Assembly (NCBI GenBank): GCA_033002965.1
Contig: JAURVB010000009.1
Location: forward strand, 1 to 64,000
Direction of reading: 5' to 3'
DNA: 64,000 bases
Source: Piper betle
Lineage: Eukaryota; Streptophyta; Magnoliopsida; Piperales; Piperaceae
The notes under the pieces are model-generated. The model saw only the letters and a list, made by a program, of their open reading frames with translations, was not told where the DNA came from and searched no databases. Positions 1 through 12,300 of this stretch are shown piece by piece. Position 1 is the first letter of the stretch. The number at the start of each line of letters is the position of its first letter. The position numbers and the translations under genes were made by a program.

Positions 1-1567
1 CGTCTTCTTCAATCTCGTGGACCCCTTTCCCTCCTTCCGAATAAATCTCACGTATCTTATTTCTATTAAATTAGGCGACAACCACGGGTTCAACCACGAC
101 TGGCTGGGTTAACCGTCATGATTGAGCCGAGGGGTGCGGTGAAAAATTTGGACGAACAAAATAGTCATCCCTCAATAATCGATCAATAATCAATAATCAT
201 TAAAGTGAAAATAATTCTATCATCCTATTCGTTCCAATTTTATCGTGGTTCCTAAGTTACATCGTGCTCAATTAGCATGCTTATACTTCATCTCATTAGA
301 TCACTTACTTAATCTCATCATGCACATCTTTACTTCATTCATAGTATGGCATTCATCATGACAACTAGTTAATTCTAGCATGCTATGCTAACAATCATAA
401 TCAATTTTAAATAACTCAATCGGAGGTAATTATACCTCACGTAGTCGGCAATCGGCGACGGCTAGGGTTCCGTCGCGTGTCTCGGAGCTCAAATTCGGCG
501 CTCATCAGCGTCCGAAGCTCGATCGGGCTTGACTGGGTGAGCCCCGCAGAAGATCCGGTGATTCCGGCAAATTCCAGAAATTCTGGTTTTCCGACAGTTA
601 TCGGCATTTTTCCGGCAGCTTCTGGCGACGGTCGCCGGCGGCGTCTACTGACCGGAAAGTGGTCGTGTTGGGTACCCTTGGAACCGGCTGCGGCAAGCCT
701 GACTCATCTACGAGGTCGACGCGGCCAACGGAGGTGGTGGCTCGCCGAAAAATGCATAAAACCGAGCCTGGCGATGATGGTGGCTAGATCCGGCCGGCCA
801 CGGCGGCGATGGCCTCCGTTCCGGTCGTGGGAAGGTCGCTAGAGGGATGAGGGTGCTGAGGTGACTGACCAATCGTGGCGGTTCTGGTCGCCGACGGCGG
901 AATCGGCGATGGCAGCGCAACGCGGGGCGACTTGTGCCTGGCTCCTCGCGTCGCGGGGGCCCGATGGGGGTCGGACTTGGTCGGGGCAGCACGGCGACGT
1001 CATCGCGGGGCTAGGCAGCGACGATCGGCAGCCGGGCGGCGGCGACGGCGGCGACACGCACAAGGGCTGCGTCGGGCAAGGGTTTGGGGAAGAAAAGAAG
1101 GGTGCGGGGGTGTGTGGTGGCAAAGTCGTAAATATTACTTGACTCGTCTCCAACTCGAGTCAAAAATAATATTTAAGTCGTAAAAAATTCCAAAAAAATT
1201 GGGAAAAATCCCATAAAATCAAACAACACCAAAAAAATCATAATGATATGCTCTAGAACTATCAACCCACCCAAAATGCCCGTAACGCGTCCTAACGCGG
1301 TAAACGGCCTAAAATTAATTCTACGATCCATTATATATCATAATAAAAAAAAATGAACTACATACTCTCATATATTCTGATAACTCATTCTTTCTGCTGT
1401 GTTCATGACGTTATTATCATATACTTGGGTACACATGACCCTCATGGCTCATACACGAGACCGGCGTCGGCTCAGTACACGTGTTCTGAAACTGACTCGA
1501 CTCGAAAATAACGGTCGAACTGACCGGTTCTGAATATAAAACCCTGACTCGAATCGTGGGTTTTACA
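1..1567 (-). mobile_element. Giant LTR family, copy A (5' part, minus strand, cut by window edge)
   Basis: Read on the minus strand this begins TGTAAAACCCACGATTCGAG at 1567 and follows the copy at 60787-63764 block by block: a CACGTG box (1478-1483), the GAGTCAA palindrome junction near 1130-1170, a GC-rich core (about 470-1110) and the conserved GTGAG/GTATAATTACC segment near 425-445. It continues past the left edge. The 5' terminus lies directly against copia RNase H coding sequence, so the LTR inserted into that older element. The target duplication cannot be checked because the other border is outside the window. Confidence 0.85.
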
Positions 1568-2028
1568 GATCTACTTCTGGGGTTGTTGTTACTTTTGCAG
1601 GTGGTGCTGTTTCTTGGCAATCCAAATTGCAAAAGTGTGTTGCTCTATCCACAACTGAAGCTGAATTCATTGCAGTTACAGAAGCTTGCAAAGAAGTTCT
1701 ATGGTTGAAAAGATTTTTGAATGAAATTGGGATAATTCAAGATAAGTATGAGGTACTTTGTGATAGTCAAAGTGCTATACATTTGAGTAAGAACTCTAGT
1801 TTTCATTCAAAGAGTAAACACATAGATGTTCGATATTATTGGGTAAGAGATGTGTTGGAGAAAAAGTTGTTAGAGTTGAACAAGGTTCACACTGACAAGA
1901 ACATCTCAGATATGTTAACCAAGATTGTAACAAAGGACAAACATTTATTTTGTCGAAGTGGAGCTGGTATGGAAAATTTAGCTACCACTTATGTCTAGTT
2001 AGCTCATGGATTCGTGAAGGGGAGGATT
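1568..2028 (+). pseudogene. Ty1/copia polyprotein fragment, RNase H C-terminus
   Basis: The open frame from about 1570 to the stop at 1998 encodes the end of a copia RNase H. It has the STSG start of the domain, AVSWQSKLQKCVALSTTEAE, the catalytic-region motif CDSQSAIHLSKN and the conserved HIDVRYYWVRD. This is the usual end of a copia pol. The rest of the polyprotein is separated from it by the LTR ending at 1567 and lies outside the window. A purine-rich tract (GAAGGGGAGGAT, about 2016-2027) follows and is the expected plus-strand primer site just before the 3' LTR. Confidence 0.9.
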
Positions 2029-2633
2029 TGTTGAGTTTCCCTCACCCATTCGCATTGAAAAACTCAATTGCCAGTTTTTGGTTTTTCGGTTATCGCACTA
2101 ATGGTTAGCATTTCATATACCGAAGTGTGATTTCGTCCTTTGCTATAGAAGTTTAATGAGTTGGCCTCTAGAATTCTACTCATATTCTTCTATATAAAGG
2201 AGAATTCTGATGTTAGAGCAGAACATCCTCTTGAGAGCTTTTGAGCACATTTGGCTCATACAGGGAGAGTTTGGAGAAGTTTTCATCATCTCAAGTTGAA
2301 GTAGGGGTCGTCATCCAGGGTGTGAGGTTGATCCAATTTTCTTTTGAGGTGTATGTTAGTTTTCTCAATTTCTCATATATTATATTCTCAAGAATTGTAT
2401 TTTCAGATCTTGTTATTGGTCTGATTTGGGTTAGAGAGTTTTTTTTCGATACTTGATTGTAAGAGATTTCTTAATCAAAGTTGATCGAGTAGGTTGGTTT
2501 TCTTTTCTCTAAATTGGGAGGAAAGTTTCCATCCATTTTTTGGTATCTCCTATTCATCTTATATTTGTTCTCATTTCATCTTGAGGGGAAATATTTTCTG
2601 GGTTGTTTCCGCTGAAGCGTCTATTTCCCAACA
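2029..2633 (+). repeat. 3' LTR of the copia element
   Basis: It starts TGTTGAG directly after the polypurine tract and ends CCCAACA, the inverted terminal form expected of an LTR (about 605 bp). A TATATAAA box at 2191-2198 could be the LTR promoter. The sequence directly downstream is the coding exon of another gene, so this is the insertion border. The 5' LTR must lie left of the window. Confidence 0.8.
2191..2198 (+). promoter_or_regulatory. TATA box of the copia LTR
   Basis: TATATAAA in the middle of the LTR, where the U3/R boundary is expected. Its position and sequence fit an LTR promoter; activity is inferred. Confidence 0.4.
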
Positions 2634-2638
2634 TGAGG

Positions 2639-3024
2639 AAGTAGACGTGCCCTTCCTCCCGAACCATCGATCCAACGAGGCCGTAACCTTGCCGGCGACA
2701 GGCAGATGGGTTGAGAACCATCTCCATCGACCATGGGGAATTGACGTAGGTTGACGGCTGGTTCCAAGGGGAGTACATGTTCTTGCACGGTGAGGTGTCG
2801 CCGCCGGGCAGATCTCTGTAGTAGGCGTAGCCGGGACTGCAGCACGATGAAGGCATATTGCTATTGCTAGGCGAAAAGAAAGTGACCTCCGGCGAAGTAG
2901 ACGTCGGTCGATCGGAGCTAAGCAAGGTCGATAGCTTCTGCAGGCCGGAGCTGCTGCCGCTGGTGGTAAACGATTCCGTGATTTTGTCGCCGACATTGTT
3001 GCCGCCGCCTCTACCATTGTCCAT
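2639..3024 (-). pseudogene. 5' fragment of a JINGUBANG-like WD40 gene, cut by the copia element
   Basis: The ATG at 3024 opens a frame of about 130 codons, serine-rich and low-complexity at first. It ends with GLVGSMVREEGHVY, which resembles the segment leading into the first WD40 repeat of plant JINGUBANG-type proteins (in those, REEGHIYSLAA precedes the repeats). The reading frame then runs straight into the copia LTR and no WD40 repeat is present. The rest of the gene should lie beyond the left border of the copia element, outside the window. JINGUBANG proteins are WD40 regulators known from pollen germination; assignment here rests on one short motif plus the composition of the N-terminus. 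The gene is presumably inactivated, unless a second copy exists elsewhere. Confidence 0.55.
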
Positions 3025-3215
3025 GATCTTCTTCTGATCCTGAGCTTGTGCCACAAATCACCTCTATGGATATAGAATTTTGGTAAGGAATAGCTTATAA
3101 TGCAAGGCAAGGACACACATCGATCTAGCTAGAGATGTTATGATATCAGAAATATTGGAAAGGAGAGATGCTTGCAGATTATATAGATTTAGGAAGATGG
3201 GGCTCAGGGCTTGTG

Positions 3216-3216
<1 letters not shown>

Positions 3217-3260
<44 letters not shown>
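3217..3260. repeat. (TA)n microsatellite
   Basis: About 22 uninterrupted TA units, lying upstream of the truncated WD40 gene. Confidence 0.95.
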
Positions 3261-3263
<3 letters not shown>

Positions 3264-4469
3264 ATCAAAATGCATGGGTAAGGAAGCAAGGAGGGGAGAT
3301 TTTGTGGGGCTTTTATTTCTAGGAATTGTTAGAGAAAGAAAAGACGAATTTTGTTTTCCCTGTTTGAATTTAATTTGTACCAATGTCAGAGAGAATACGT
3401 GAAAATGGAAATGATTTGATTTGTTTTGACTGGCTGAGATTGTACAAAGTCAAGGTTGAGAAAGCAGTTCAAAATTCAAGTATCATGGGTACATATAAAA
3501 GCTAAATAAATGTGGTACTTATTTATATGATTCATGATTACGAAATTATATTTTTTTCTCATAGTTATAATTGTAAAACCATTGATCGATCTTTTTTAAT
3601 AAATCAATCACTTACCATACGCAAGCTTTTAAACATACAAGTATATACATATATACTTTGCTCAATTTCAATGATATCTAGCTGTTGAAGCTTAATCTGC
3701 CCATTTATTTTTTTACCAATATAGATATAGAATAGAACAGCTTTGAATAAAAAAAGTTATAAAAAAGAACATGTTGCTGAGAAAATAAATTATGTATAAC
3801 AAGTGGTAGAAATGATAATGTAGACCTTTGTCAACATCTTTTTGTTTTTAGACCTTGTCAATCAATGTTAATAAGATGTTACACGTGAAAAATGGCTGCA
3901 AGAGAGTCCCCCCGCGTATGGATACCATACATGGATACACCCTTCATGTAAAGCCGTAAAAAGCTTCGTGTTTGACCATTTGACCGTGACGGTCAGTCAA
4001 AAAATCCTAAAATATGGGAATTTCGTCGCATGTACATGAATTCCACCGTTCGCTAGCCAATAAGAAACTGCCACGTGATCCGTCAAATGGCCTATCGGAA
4101 ATCCACGTGTTGCTGGCGCGTGCTACACCTATGTGTTATAGGCCTACGTCTTGACGACGCCTTTCCAGCACTGAGAACTCGAGCCAAACGTGAGATTATT
4201 ATAAGCGCACCCAAATTAGTACTTTGGAGTTTTAAAAAAACCATGATTTCGTCATAACTTGCACGTTACATGCTCATATTTTAAATAATTATTTTTATGG
4301 TTTTCTTACATCATGGTTTGCAAAAACACCCGAATGTTCTCTTAAAAACACCCGAATATATTTCATTTTCAAAGAGAATTTAGAAATCATGTTACTCTTT
4401 TTACTTGGGGAGCACGGGTATTCCAAAATTTGATTACACACCTTGAAATCACCCACATCCAATCATAAG
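3261..4469. other. AT-rich intergenic DNA, no gene seen
   Basis: No conserved open frame on either strand. It probably includes the promoter side of the WD40 fragment (minus strand). A somewhat GC-richer stretch near 3900-4200 has ACGTG-type motifs (TTACACGTGAAA near 3880, CCACGTGATC near 4071) but no recognisable product. Confidence 0.5.
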
Positions 4470-5290
4470 TGCAAAAATTGACCGATTCTATATTTTACTC
4501 AATTACGTACAAAACCAAGTTAAAATCAGTTTGGATCGTTTAAGTCAAAAATCAGATCAAGAATCGGCCGATTCAGGTCGATTTTCACCCGAGTTGACGA
4601 CGGCAAGAATCAGTTGATTCAATACAAAGCAGGGGGAGACGGGGCAAGGGGTCGGCGGGGGTGGGCACGGCGGTGGGTGGCAACAGTCAGAGAAAGCGGT
4701 CAGGGTTGGGTGAGGGTGAAAGAGGGAAAGGGAAGGGGAAAAAGAGGGTGACGATATGGGGGGTAGGGAGGGACTGGGGAGCTAGGCCGGTGGGGCGGCA
4801 ACAGTGGTGGGTGGTGACAATGGGGGACTTGGGGGGGGGGGTGGTTTGAGTGGTGCAAGGGACTAGTGGGGCAAGCAAGGGGGTGGGGAAGGGCAAGGCT
4901 GGCGAGGGGGGGGTGGGAGGAATGGGGCAGGGAGCCGAATTGGGCAGGGCGGCTGGTAGGGTGCGGAGCAGATTGGGCATGGGCGATGGAGAAGGAGATG
5001 GTTTGGGGGATGAAAAGCATCGGGGGAAAGAAATGGGTTGGTGGCATTCTTGTAATTAAAAGTCAACTCGCCTTGAGTAAAAAATAATAATTAACTCAAA
5101 ATAATTCAAAAAAATCTAAAAATATAAATCTTTTTATAAAATATAATACATACTATAACATTAAAATAATATATTCTATAATTAATAACTTTTTGATTTT
5201 AATTGATTCAAGTAAACCGATTCTTATCTGATTTTTAATGAATCAGTTCGATTTCAATTAGTCTTTTCCGATCCGATTCAATGTCAAATC
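4470..5290. mobile_element. GC-cored hAT-like element, diverged copy 1
   Basis: Same layout as the well-bounded element at 15618-16527: an arm with AATCGGCCGATTCAGG near 4562, a GC-rich core (about 4630-5030), then the junction GGTGGCATTCTTGTAATTAAAA near 5040, an AT-rich stretch and a closing arm with GATCCGATTCAAT. The ends are approximate and no target duplication was identified. Long frames in the core are composition artefacts present on both strands. Confidence 0.6.
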
Positions 5291-6100
5291 CTAATTTTTG
5301 TGACTACTCATCCAATATCCACAACTCTACTACCTTTTAATTTATTCCTTGCATTCAGATAGACAAATAGACTAAGAACGTTGTAAGTATCCAATATTCT
5401 CGTATACCTTAAAGGCTCTCTTTGATTAGCTGCATGGAAAAAATATAAAAATTTTAAATAGTTAACTTATTAAAATTAGTGTGTGTGCATATATATATAA
5501 TATTCAATGAGAACCTTTGATAAGAACCTATGAATACTTGCTTGAAACGGAAATGATCTTATTTGTTTTGGTAATTTTTCTCTTATAAAAGTGTTAGATT
5601 ATGAATGAGTCTGTAAATCAGCTAAATCTTTTGTAGATTGGTTCCGGCATGTTACTTGAAGCACGATAAGAACCTACGAATCGTTGGCTGTGATATGAAT
5701 CACAATTCATGTATAAAAAGAGCTATAAGTAGCAATGGTTTAGCATCTGAAGTAGCTATAAGTAAAGTCGTAACACCAAAGTAAATAAGTGAAGAAAAAG
5801 AGCAGTAAATCGTACACCAATTTTGCTTCACGTATCAATTTGGGCATAATACTCTCTCGGATCAGTTTCACCAATCGCAATTTCCACAAAATGCAACCTA
5901 AAAAATTACAACAAATTATCCACATATTATAACAGAGATCATATGCAGTAAGGATGTTCTTAATCATCATTACAAGTAGATGATCTCAAAATGCAACATA
6001 CACAGTTCCCATCCAATACATTCTAGAGTTAAAAAACCGATCTTCATCATCCATTTTAGAGCCACGCACAAACTCCATTATAACTTCAGTTCAACCACAA
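5291..6100. other. AT-rich intergenic DNA
   Basis: No coding signal or bounded repeat recognised. Confidence 0.5.
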
Positions 6101-6327
6101 AACCATAAGATTAAATCTGAAAGAACAAAGTTTTCAGACTTACGCTTCCTATAATCTTAACAGACGAATGCTGCAAATGAAGAAAATGAACTCTCTTCCA
6201 AATTGTGATTTGTACAAGAGACAAAGCATTGAAAAAAAGAAAACATTTCAGAAACAATCTTGATCCGATGCAAAAATCTACAGCTTCCATGACCTTCAAG
6301 TACTTCACATGTTTCATCACAAAATTT

Positions 6328-6669
6328 CTAACAAGATTTGTGCAAGAGACAAAAGCAAAAATCCGAGGCTGAAGACCGGAGCAGCCCCGGCAGGAGCAGA
6401 TGGGATCGATCGAACTCGGCACAAGCGGCGGCGGCGGCGGCAGGGAAGGGACGTCTTCTCGGTGGCCGAAGGCGGAGGTTTTGGCACTGATTAAGCTGAG
6501 GAGAGGGGGCAGCTGGGAAGGGGCCGTTGGTTGTGCCATTAGTGTTGCACGTGGAGCTAGCCAACTGAAGGTTGGAGATCATGAAAGTGGAGAGGTTGGT
6601 GAGGGTGGTTCTGAGTTGTGTGCCGGAGGACCTGCCGCTACCACCGAGCATGACGATGGACTTTGCCAT
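6328..6669 (-). CDS. Unrecognised open frame, possible small gene
   Basis: A 113-codon frame starting MAKSIVMLGGSGRSSG with a Ser/Thr/Asn-rich N-terminus followed by proline- and arginine-rich sequence. It lies in a local island that is GC-richer than its surroundings. The N-terminus could be an organelle-targeting peptide, but nothing matches a family I know, and an overlapping frame (6111-6539, minus) is equally open. It may be a transcribed small gene or chance coding in a GC-rich stretch. Confidence 0.2.
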   Translation of the reverse strand: MAKSIVMLGGSGRSSGTQLRTTLTNLSTFMISNLQLASSTCNTNGTTNGPFPAAPSPQLNQCQNLRLRPPRRRPFPAAAAAACAEFDRSHLLLPGLLRSSASDFCFCLLHKSC

Positions 6670-8200
6670 GATCGAGAGCGCCGCCCGGGTTTACTTGCCT
6701 CAATTAGAGTCTCAGCATTTTCTAAGTTCCTATAAGATGTTGCCGATTTCTTCCACGGCTGGCGGCTCCAAAGCTCCACTGTCATCTCGATGGAGAGCAT
6801 GCCATATGTATTTTGCCAACCTCACGACTCTCCAAGGATTCTAAACTTATTGATCATTGAGTAGTTATCTGCCGTTCTTCCCGCCATACTGCTTTGCATG
6901 AAGAGGAGCCGCATGAAGATTTTGGCTTTATACTAACAAGGATGATAAAGGCAAAATAGGAAATAAAAATGACAAAAAATCCACCCCACTTTGTACCGTC
7001 TATATATATTTATATATATATATATATATACCAGCCCCAGTTGCCTGTGTAATAGCATAAGAAGCTTTCCCGGGGTACCGCCGAGCCGTAAAGACGACTC
7101 AAATTAAATCACTCCACCCGTGTGATAAACCGTAGCCAGCGTTTTCCCTGTCCCCCCCAAGCTTGGCCGCCCACTTCCCACTTCTACCGACCGTCAGACC
7201 TCGGGCGAACTCCCGCGAATCCCATACGCAAGAAGAGGCCAGATCAAGGCAAAGATGTGCTGGGCAGTCGTCAACTTCGTCTCATAGCAATGGATGACTT
7301 CATTGCTAGGGTAGGAGAAGAGAAAGAAGAAACGTGATCCTGGAGCTCAACCTGCTTTTCCACTGCTTTGAAGGACTAGAAAAATTGAATATCAGATTAA
7401 TTTTATGGAATGGATTGCATAGGCGGTTGATGCTGTGCAGGGTTAAAAAGCCCAGATCTGCGAAACGAGTTATTCACATGGATAAGATGTATTAAGGGGC
7501 ATTGGCTAGAGTTTCTGAAAAGCTTGTAATTTTTGTAGATTTGGCTGTAAACGATTCTGTTTTTTGATTAATATATAATTTCGTCAATGGATTCTAACTA
7601 ACCATTATGATTACTATGTGATCCTTGAAATACATGTCTTTTTGTTCACTGGATGAAAATCATGATTGGTAAAAACAGACACGAACAAACTTTTTAGCGG
7701 TCTGGTCTCATGGCACCCACAAAAGAACAACACAAGAGAACAAGGCTGCACAACTTGATGTTATTTTAGCATATTCAAAACTCAAATATTTCATCTTCGT
7801 ATGATTATCACTCTTAGGATTGAATAGCTAAAAGGAAACAATGTCAACTCTCAAGTAAAAACCTGCTTGAAATTTTTAGAAAGGAATTCGAAAGAAATTG
7901 TGGTTGGCAAACATTTGAGATACGCAAATGGCCGTGTTTACATACATCAGAAAGTTTTATTCAGTTGTGTTGCTACCAAGTAGATTCAAGTGAAGATAAG
8001 GGTCCAGCTTTATGAAAAAGGGGAACACTTTCTCGTCCTCAACTATCTCTCCTTGGACGAAAGTCGGATCAACGTGGAGGTGGACGAAGAAGAAGGGGCC
8101 ACATGTCATCGGATCAACGTTGGATGAAATTTTTCCCTCATTAATAATATATCTACTAGTTAGGCTAGCCTCCGGTGAATGCCGGAAAATTTCTTAGTTA
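6670..8200. other. Intergenic DNA with a (TA)n tract
   Basis: An interrupted TA run lies at about 7002-7031. The moderately GC-rich stretch 7060-7340 has a short open frame (7122-7337, plus) with no similarity I recognise. The remainder is AT-rich and featureless. Confidence 0.45.
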
Positions 8201-8927
8201 CCCCTAATTTTGACTGTCCGATCACAAGGACGGTCCAAATCTTCAGATTTTAAAAAAAACACCTATTCCCCTCCTCCTCCCCTGTTGTTGCTCACCGCCG
8301 CCTCTTCCCCGGCCTTAGCTCGCCGCCGCCTCCTTCTCCTTGGCCATCGTTATAGTCGTCATCATTGCCACCTTCTTGACCCCTTCCTTGTCTCCTGTGC
8401 CACCTACACCGTCACCCCTTCCCCCTCTTCACCCGCTGCCTCCTCCTTGGCCATCACCGTGCCGCCGCCCTCGACTACCACGGCGCCACCATTTGCCATA
8501 CCCATGCCCTCGCCTTCGTCACTGTGCCCTTGCCCAAGTCACCCCCCCCTTTCGCCGTCAAGCTACCACAGCCCCTCGTGACCCTACCCGCGCCATGCCC
8601 GTGCTTGCGCTCGCTCCCACACCTGCACCCACACCCGCACCGTCGCCCTCTACTTTGCCCATGCCAGCGGTGCCACTGCCCTTGCTCCTCCCTCATGCCC
8701 ATGCCCGTGCCCACACCCGACGCGCAAGGGCATGAGCGGGGCGTAGGGCGCGGGTGTGGTGGAGGGCGTAGGAGAGCACCAGCTGGAGAGCATGGCGGTG
8801 GTAGGCGACGAGGGTGGTGGCGGCAATGGCATGGACTGCAGTAGAAGGGAGGAGGGGAATTCTTTTTTTTTTTTTTAAGAAAGCAGATTTGGGCCATCAA
8901 ATTATATCAGACGGCCCAGATCAGGGC
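8201..8927. mobile_element. GC-cored terminal-inverted-repeat element
   Basis: The first 22 bp (CCCCTAATTTTGACTGTCCG...) match the reverse complement of 8906-8927 (GCCCTGATCTGGGCCGTCTG...) at about 15 of 22 positions, and similarity resumes inward (GGTCCAAATCT against GGCCCAAATCT, then A-tracts and CCCCTCCTCC). Between the arms is a C-rich core that opens artificial proline-rich frames on both strands. No transposase is present, so it is non-autonomous. The target duplication is unclear. Confidence 0.5.
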
Positions 8928-8950
8928 TTCCGGTTACCCCCGAGGTGTCT

Positions 8951-8974
8951 TCTATATATATATATATATATATA
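8951..8974. repeat. (TA)n microsatellite
   Basis: About 12 TA units lying close outside the right end of the GC-cored element. Confidence 0.9.
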
Positions 8975-9356
8975 AGAATATTTATTGATATTATTATATG
9001 GTAGAAAAAATTGGCATAATTATTAAAAATGAATGAATGCCGCTAATTTTTATTTGTTAATATTTTGATTAAATTTATTTTAATTTTGTAAAGTCAGATT
9101 GAATTTCTTAAAGTCAACGACGACTAGAAATCACATTGGACGGCCGTCCCGCAAGTGTTAAAAGGGGTGACCAACTACCAATTAGTATTTTTTAAAATAT
9201 ATATATTTATTTTTTATTTTCTTATTAAACCAAACGGTCCCTGACCAATCACATCGTCCCACGTTGGACCATTCCTTCCCACGCTTTCTCAACAAACGCA
9301 AAGAATCTTCCTCCCACCTCACTCCTCCACCGAAGCCGTGGGGATCGCCACCCGGC

Positions 9357-9364
9357 TAGGGTTT
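9357..9364 (+). promoter_or_regulatory. Telo-box in the XLG 5' leader
   Basis: TAGGGTTT about 20 bp before the start codon, in a GC-rich leader. Telo-boxes are common near the transcription starts of constitutively expressed plant genes; a role here is inferred. Confidence 0.35.
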
Positions 9365-9385
9365 CGGTCCCGCCCCGGCCGACCA

Positions 9386-12300
9386 ATGGCGGAGGCCTTA
9401 CGGAGCTTGCCGATGGAGGAGGTCGAGTACTCCTTCGCCGTCGAGTACGACGGGCCCCCGATCGTCCACGACGTCCCCCGCGCGCTGCCCATTGACGTCG
9501 ACCGCATTCCCACCGCCGCGGTCGCGGCGGTCCTCGCCGACAGCCTCGCCCTCCCTGTCGTCCAGCCGTTGGCTTCCCCGACGCCGCAGGCGAAGAATTC
9601 GGGGGCGGAGGGGGCGGCGGAGGGGCGCTGGCGGTTTCGCAGACCTCGGTGATTGGGTTCGACGGCGGTAGTGCGGCGGAGTGCCATGGCCCCCATGGCG
9701 GCGAGGAGGAGAAGTTGGATGGCTTCCGTGAGTCGCCGGTCGGCTCTACCAGCGTAGGTGCTCTGGGAAAGTCCAGTGCTTGCGATCGTTTGAGTGACGC
9801 GTCCGGCGAATTTGGGGGGTTAGGGTTGTTGGATGATTCAATGGCGAGTTTGGATGTTACAGCGTCTTCTTCGGGGGGATTGGTTCAGTCCCACGAACCG
9901 CCCGCGGGAGATTCTGATCCGTCAGGTGCTTGAGCTCGCTTACTGGTCGACTTGGCAGTGATTGTGGGGATAGTATGGATTTGTCAAACGAATTGCGACT
10001 TCGCGATTGGGCTACTTCGGAGTCGTTGTTGAGCTCCCCGTTGGTTTCGTCTGAGAATTCCTCCCACAAAGGTGACCTTAGTTGCGGCGATTTGTCTCAT
10101 TTAGATGATTTTGGTGATGCTCACTCGAACGACGTGGATGGAGTGGCGTCAACGCCTAACCACGCCGAGAGTGTTGGCGAGAGACCAGAGCCGTTGGGGA
10201 AAGCCAAGAAAGGCGCTTGCTATAGGTGTCTGAAAGGGAGCCGGTTTACAGAGAAGGAAGCTTGTATTGTTTGCAATGCGAAGTATTGCTGTAGCTGTGT
10301 GCTTAGAGCTATGGGGTCTATGCCCGAAGGAAGAAAGTGCGTGGCTTGTATTGGATCTCCAATTGATGAAGCAAGGCGGGGGAGCTTGGGGAAGTGCTCT
10401 CGAGTGCTCAGAAGATTGCTTAGTCCATTAGAGTTGCGTCAGGTGATGAAAGCAGAGAAGTCTTGTGAGGTGAATCAGATTCAACCGGAATATTTCTTGG
10501 TAAATGGGAAAAACCTTAGTCAGGAGGAGATGGTTTTGCTACAGACATGTTGTAACCCGCCTCATAAACTTAAGCCGGGAAGATACTGGTATGACAAAGT
10601 ATCCGGTCTCTGGGGAAAGGTAAGCAATTTGTTACACTTTTTTGTTTTATCAGGTTAGGGAACGGTGCTTAATTTTTGCCTTTGCTACTGGTTGCTCATA
10701 TATCAGTTTATTCTATGCGTTTTCATTGGTATGTGTGGTTTCATCTTACAGTGGGTTTATACCAAGGTATAATACTTGATATGTCTTTCTTAACAAACCA
10801 AAGGGTATGGTTTAGCATTTGTTTTACCCTTCTCGAATGGCTAATTTTGTCTTTCCAATTACATGATTTTTGGTGTCATTGTTTTTGTTCATGTTGTTAC
10901 AGGTATCAGATAGATCTTGATGCAATGATTCTAACCTTATGTAATACCCTTGTTTATTTGGTCTTGACGGTTCTAAGGCTTTTGATTTAACTCTTATTCA
11001 TTAAACAGGAGGGGCAAAAGCCTAGCCAGATTATTACTCCAAATCTCAACGTGGGTGCCTCCATTTTACCGAATGCTAGTAATGGGAGTACAAAGATTTT
11101 TATAAACAATCGAGAGATTACAAAGGAAGAGCTTTGGCTGCTTAAGGTTCAAACTATCCTTTTCCTTTTCCTGCTGTCGTAACAAGTTGTGACCATGAAT
11201 TATCTATATGAGGATACTTTATTATTTGCAGTGGTCTGGAGTCCAATGTGCTGGGAATCCTCATTTTTGGTTGAATGCGGATGGCTCCTATCTGGAGGAG
11301 GGCCAAAAGAACATTAAAGGAAACATATGGGGCAAGGTGTTTTTCTTTCTGCACAACTTATATATATGTGTATGTCTATATATATATATATAGACACACA
11401 CACACACTCACAATGGCAGTGTTTGTTTTTTTGGATATGTATCAAAGGTTATATCCTTCAAACTTTCTTCTCAGCTTCAAATAAGGCTTCTCTGTTCAGT
11501 GTTATCTCTACCAGTTCCTTCTAAGGCCACAAAGTTTTCTGGAGCAGAAGCAAACAACCAACTTAGCAGAGTCGTTCCTGAGCATCTTGAGCCAAAAATC
11601 CTTCAGAAGCTTCTGTTAGTTGGGCCACAAGGATCTGGCGCAAGCACTATATTTAAACAGGTGAACTTTGTCTTTTGAATTCACAGTCAAGCCAAACTTT
11701 TTGGCAAAGGCACTGAGGACTTTTAGGTATAGCTACTGATTTATTGAACTACTTATGTGCATTTTCTTACATTTCAGGCCAAATTTTTATACAAGGATGT
11801 TCCTTATTCATTAGAAGAACGACAAAATATTAAATATCTCATTCAGAGCAACATATACAAATATCTTGGTATACTACTTGAAGGTCGTGAACGTTTTGAA
11901 GAAGAAAGCCTAATGGAATTGAAAAAAGAACAACTTTTAGATTCTGGTAATATAGTCTTTTTTATGCTTTATACATGTGTATAGTTTCTAATTTTTTCCT
12001 TAACTAGTTAGACACAAGTAGATTTTCGGGAAGGAAAGAAGTTTTTACAATAGAATTGAATTGAGTCAGTAAACTGGTGTAATACTTATCTTTTGCTAAA
12101 TGAAAAGGAATGGGACTGTTCTACATGCTGTTCAAGTTTACCTTCTGTGGTATTTCTGCTTCTACTTTTATTCATTAATTAATAGGATTAAAGGCCCTGT
12201 CTAGTCAAGTGTTCTGAAAATCTAATGTGATCATATTTTGTGGTTTTGTTTAATTGTTGCTAAACAATGTCCCTAAATTGACTTGACAAAGAACATTGCT

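Noticed and set aside
4661..5087. Several overlapping Gly/Arg- and Pro-rich open frames on both strands
   Set aside because: They lie in the GC-rich core of a transposon copy, are open on both strands and match nothing; composition artefact.
8210..8900. Long proline-, serine- and histidine-rich frames
   Set aside because: Produced by a C-rich core inside a terminal-inverted-repeat element; no conserved domain, open on both strands.
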